Shown in pieces: positions 63,981-64,000 of a DNA stretch of 64,000 nucleotides. Made by a program: the position numbers and the translations under genes. The first letter of the stretch is position 1; the number at the start of each line of letters is the position of its first letter. The notes under the pieces are model-generated. The model saw nothing but the letters and a program-made list of their open reading frames with translations, did not search any database and was not told the DNA's origin. Where the stretch lies: contig NZ_KV917381.1 of assembly GCF_002019795.1 (NCBI RefSeq), positions 1,299,210 to 1,363,209 of the forward strand, written 5' to 3'. Source of the DNA: Bacillus alkalicellulosilyticus. Its GTDB lineage: Bacteria; Bacillota; Bacilli; Bacillales; Bacillaceae_F.

Positions 63981-64000
63981 TTTTGTATCCTTTAGGTGCT

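Overview
The window is chromosomal DNA of a low-GC, endospore-forming Firmicute of the Bacillaceae. The order rarA - cymR - cysteine desulfurase - mnmA - TPR - recD2 - yrrD - yrrI - alaS - ireB - ruvX - yrzB - mltG - trmR - trhP1 - trhP2 - udk - greA - yrrS - mtnN follows the yrv/yrr region of Bacillus subtilis. rsfA, an uninterrupted sigK and sinI/sinR mark a sporulating bacillus. The seven-gene Mrp Na+/H+ antiporter operon and the many intergenic repeats would suit an alkaliphilic or halotolerant relative, but the species cannot be fixed from the sequence.

Layout. 1-23.6 kb: conserved housekeeping genes for replication-fork repair, cysteine/sulfur and tRNA thiolation, tRNA wobble-U hydroxylation/methylation, alanyl-tRNA synthetase under a T-box, and methionine salvage. 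23.7-31.8 kb: a type VII secretion cluster (essC, yukD, two WXG100 genes, a third helical partner) ending in an LXG-like effector broken by a frameshift and a SUKH immunity gene broken by a nonsense codon. 32.3-41.7 kb: MFS exporter, CoA-type Nudix hydrolase, a LuxR-type response regulator with a 1694-residue pseudokinase/ATPase/GAF/histidine kinase, and a MarR regulator. 41.7-44.6 kb: a developmental regulatory island with a PilZ-like gene plus a SinR-like HTH gene behind a cluster of SinR-type half-sites, then sinR, a 42-codon sinI, and sigK. 44.7-49.8 kb: paired CrcB fluoride channels and a class I ribonucleotide reductase operon behind a cobalamin riboswitch. 49.9-57.4 kb: pgaC/pgaD, dps, small membrane proteins, an ABC-F ATPase, HU, pssA and psd. 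57.6-63.4 kb: mrpA-G on the minus strand. The right edge holds a small secreted or membrane protein with a good SigG-type promoter.

Most worth a second look: (1) the SinR-operator array in front of the PilZ-like/HTH pair, together with an autoregulatory SinR site at sinR; (2) the T7SS locus without EsaA/EssA/EssB and with both toxin and antitoxin decayed; (3) the giant sensor whose kinase domain has lost its catalytic Asp; (4) B12 control of a class I RNR; (5) several families of dispersed palindromic repeats, one lodged inside the loop of a terminator.

All calls come from reading the sequence and recalling families. No database search was run.
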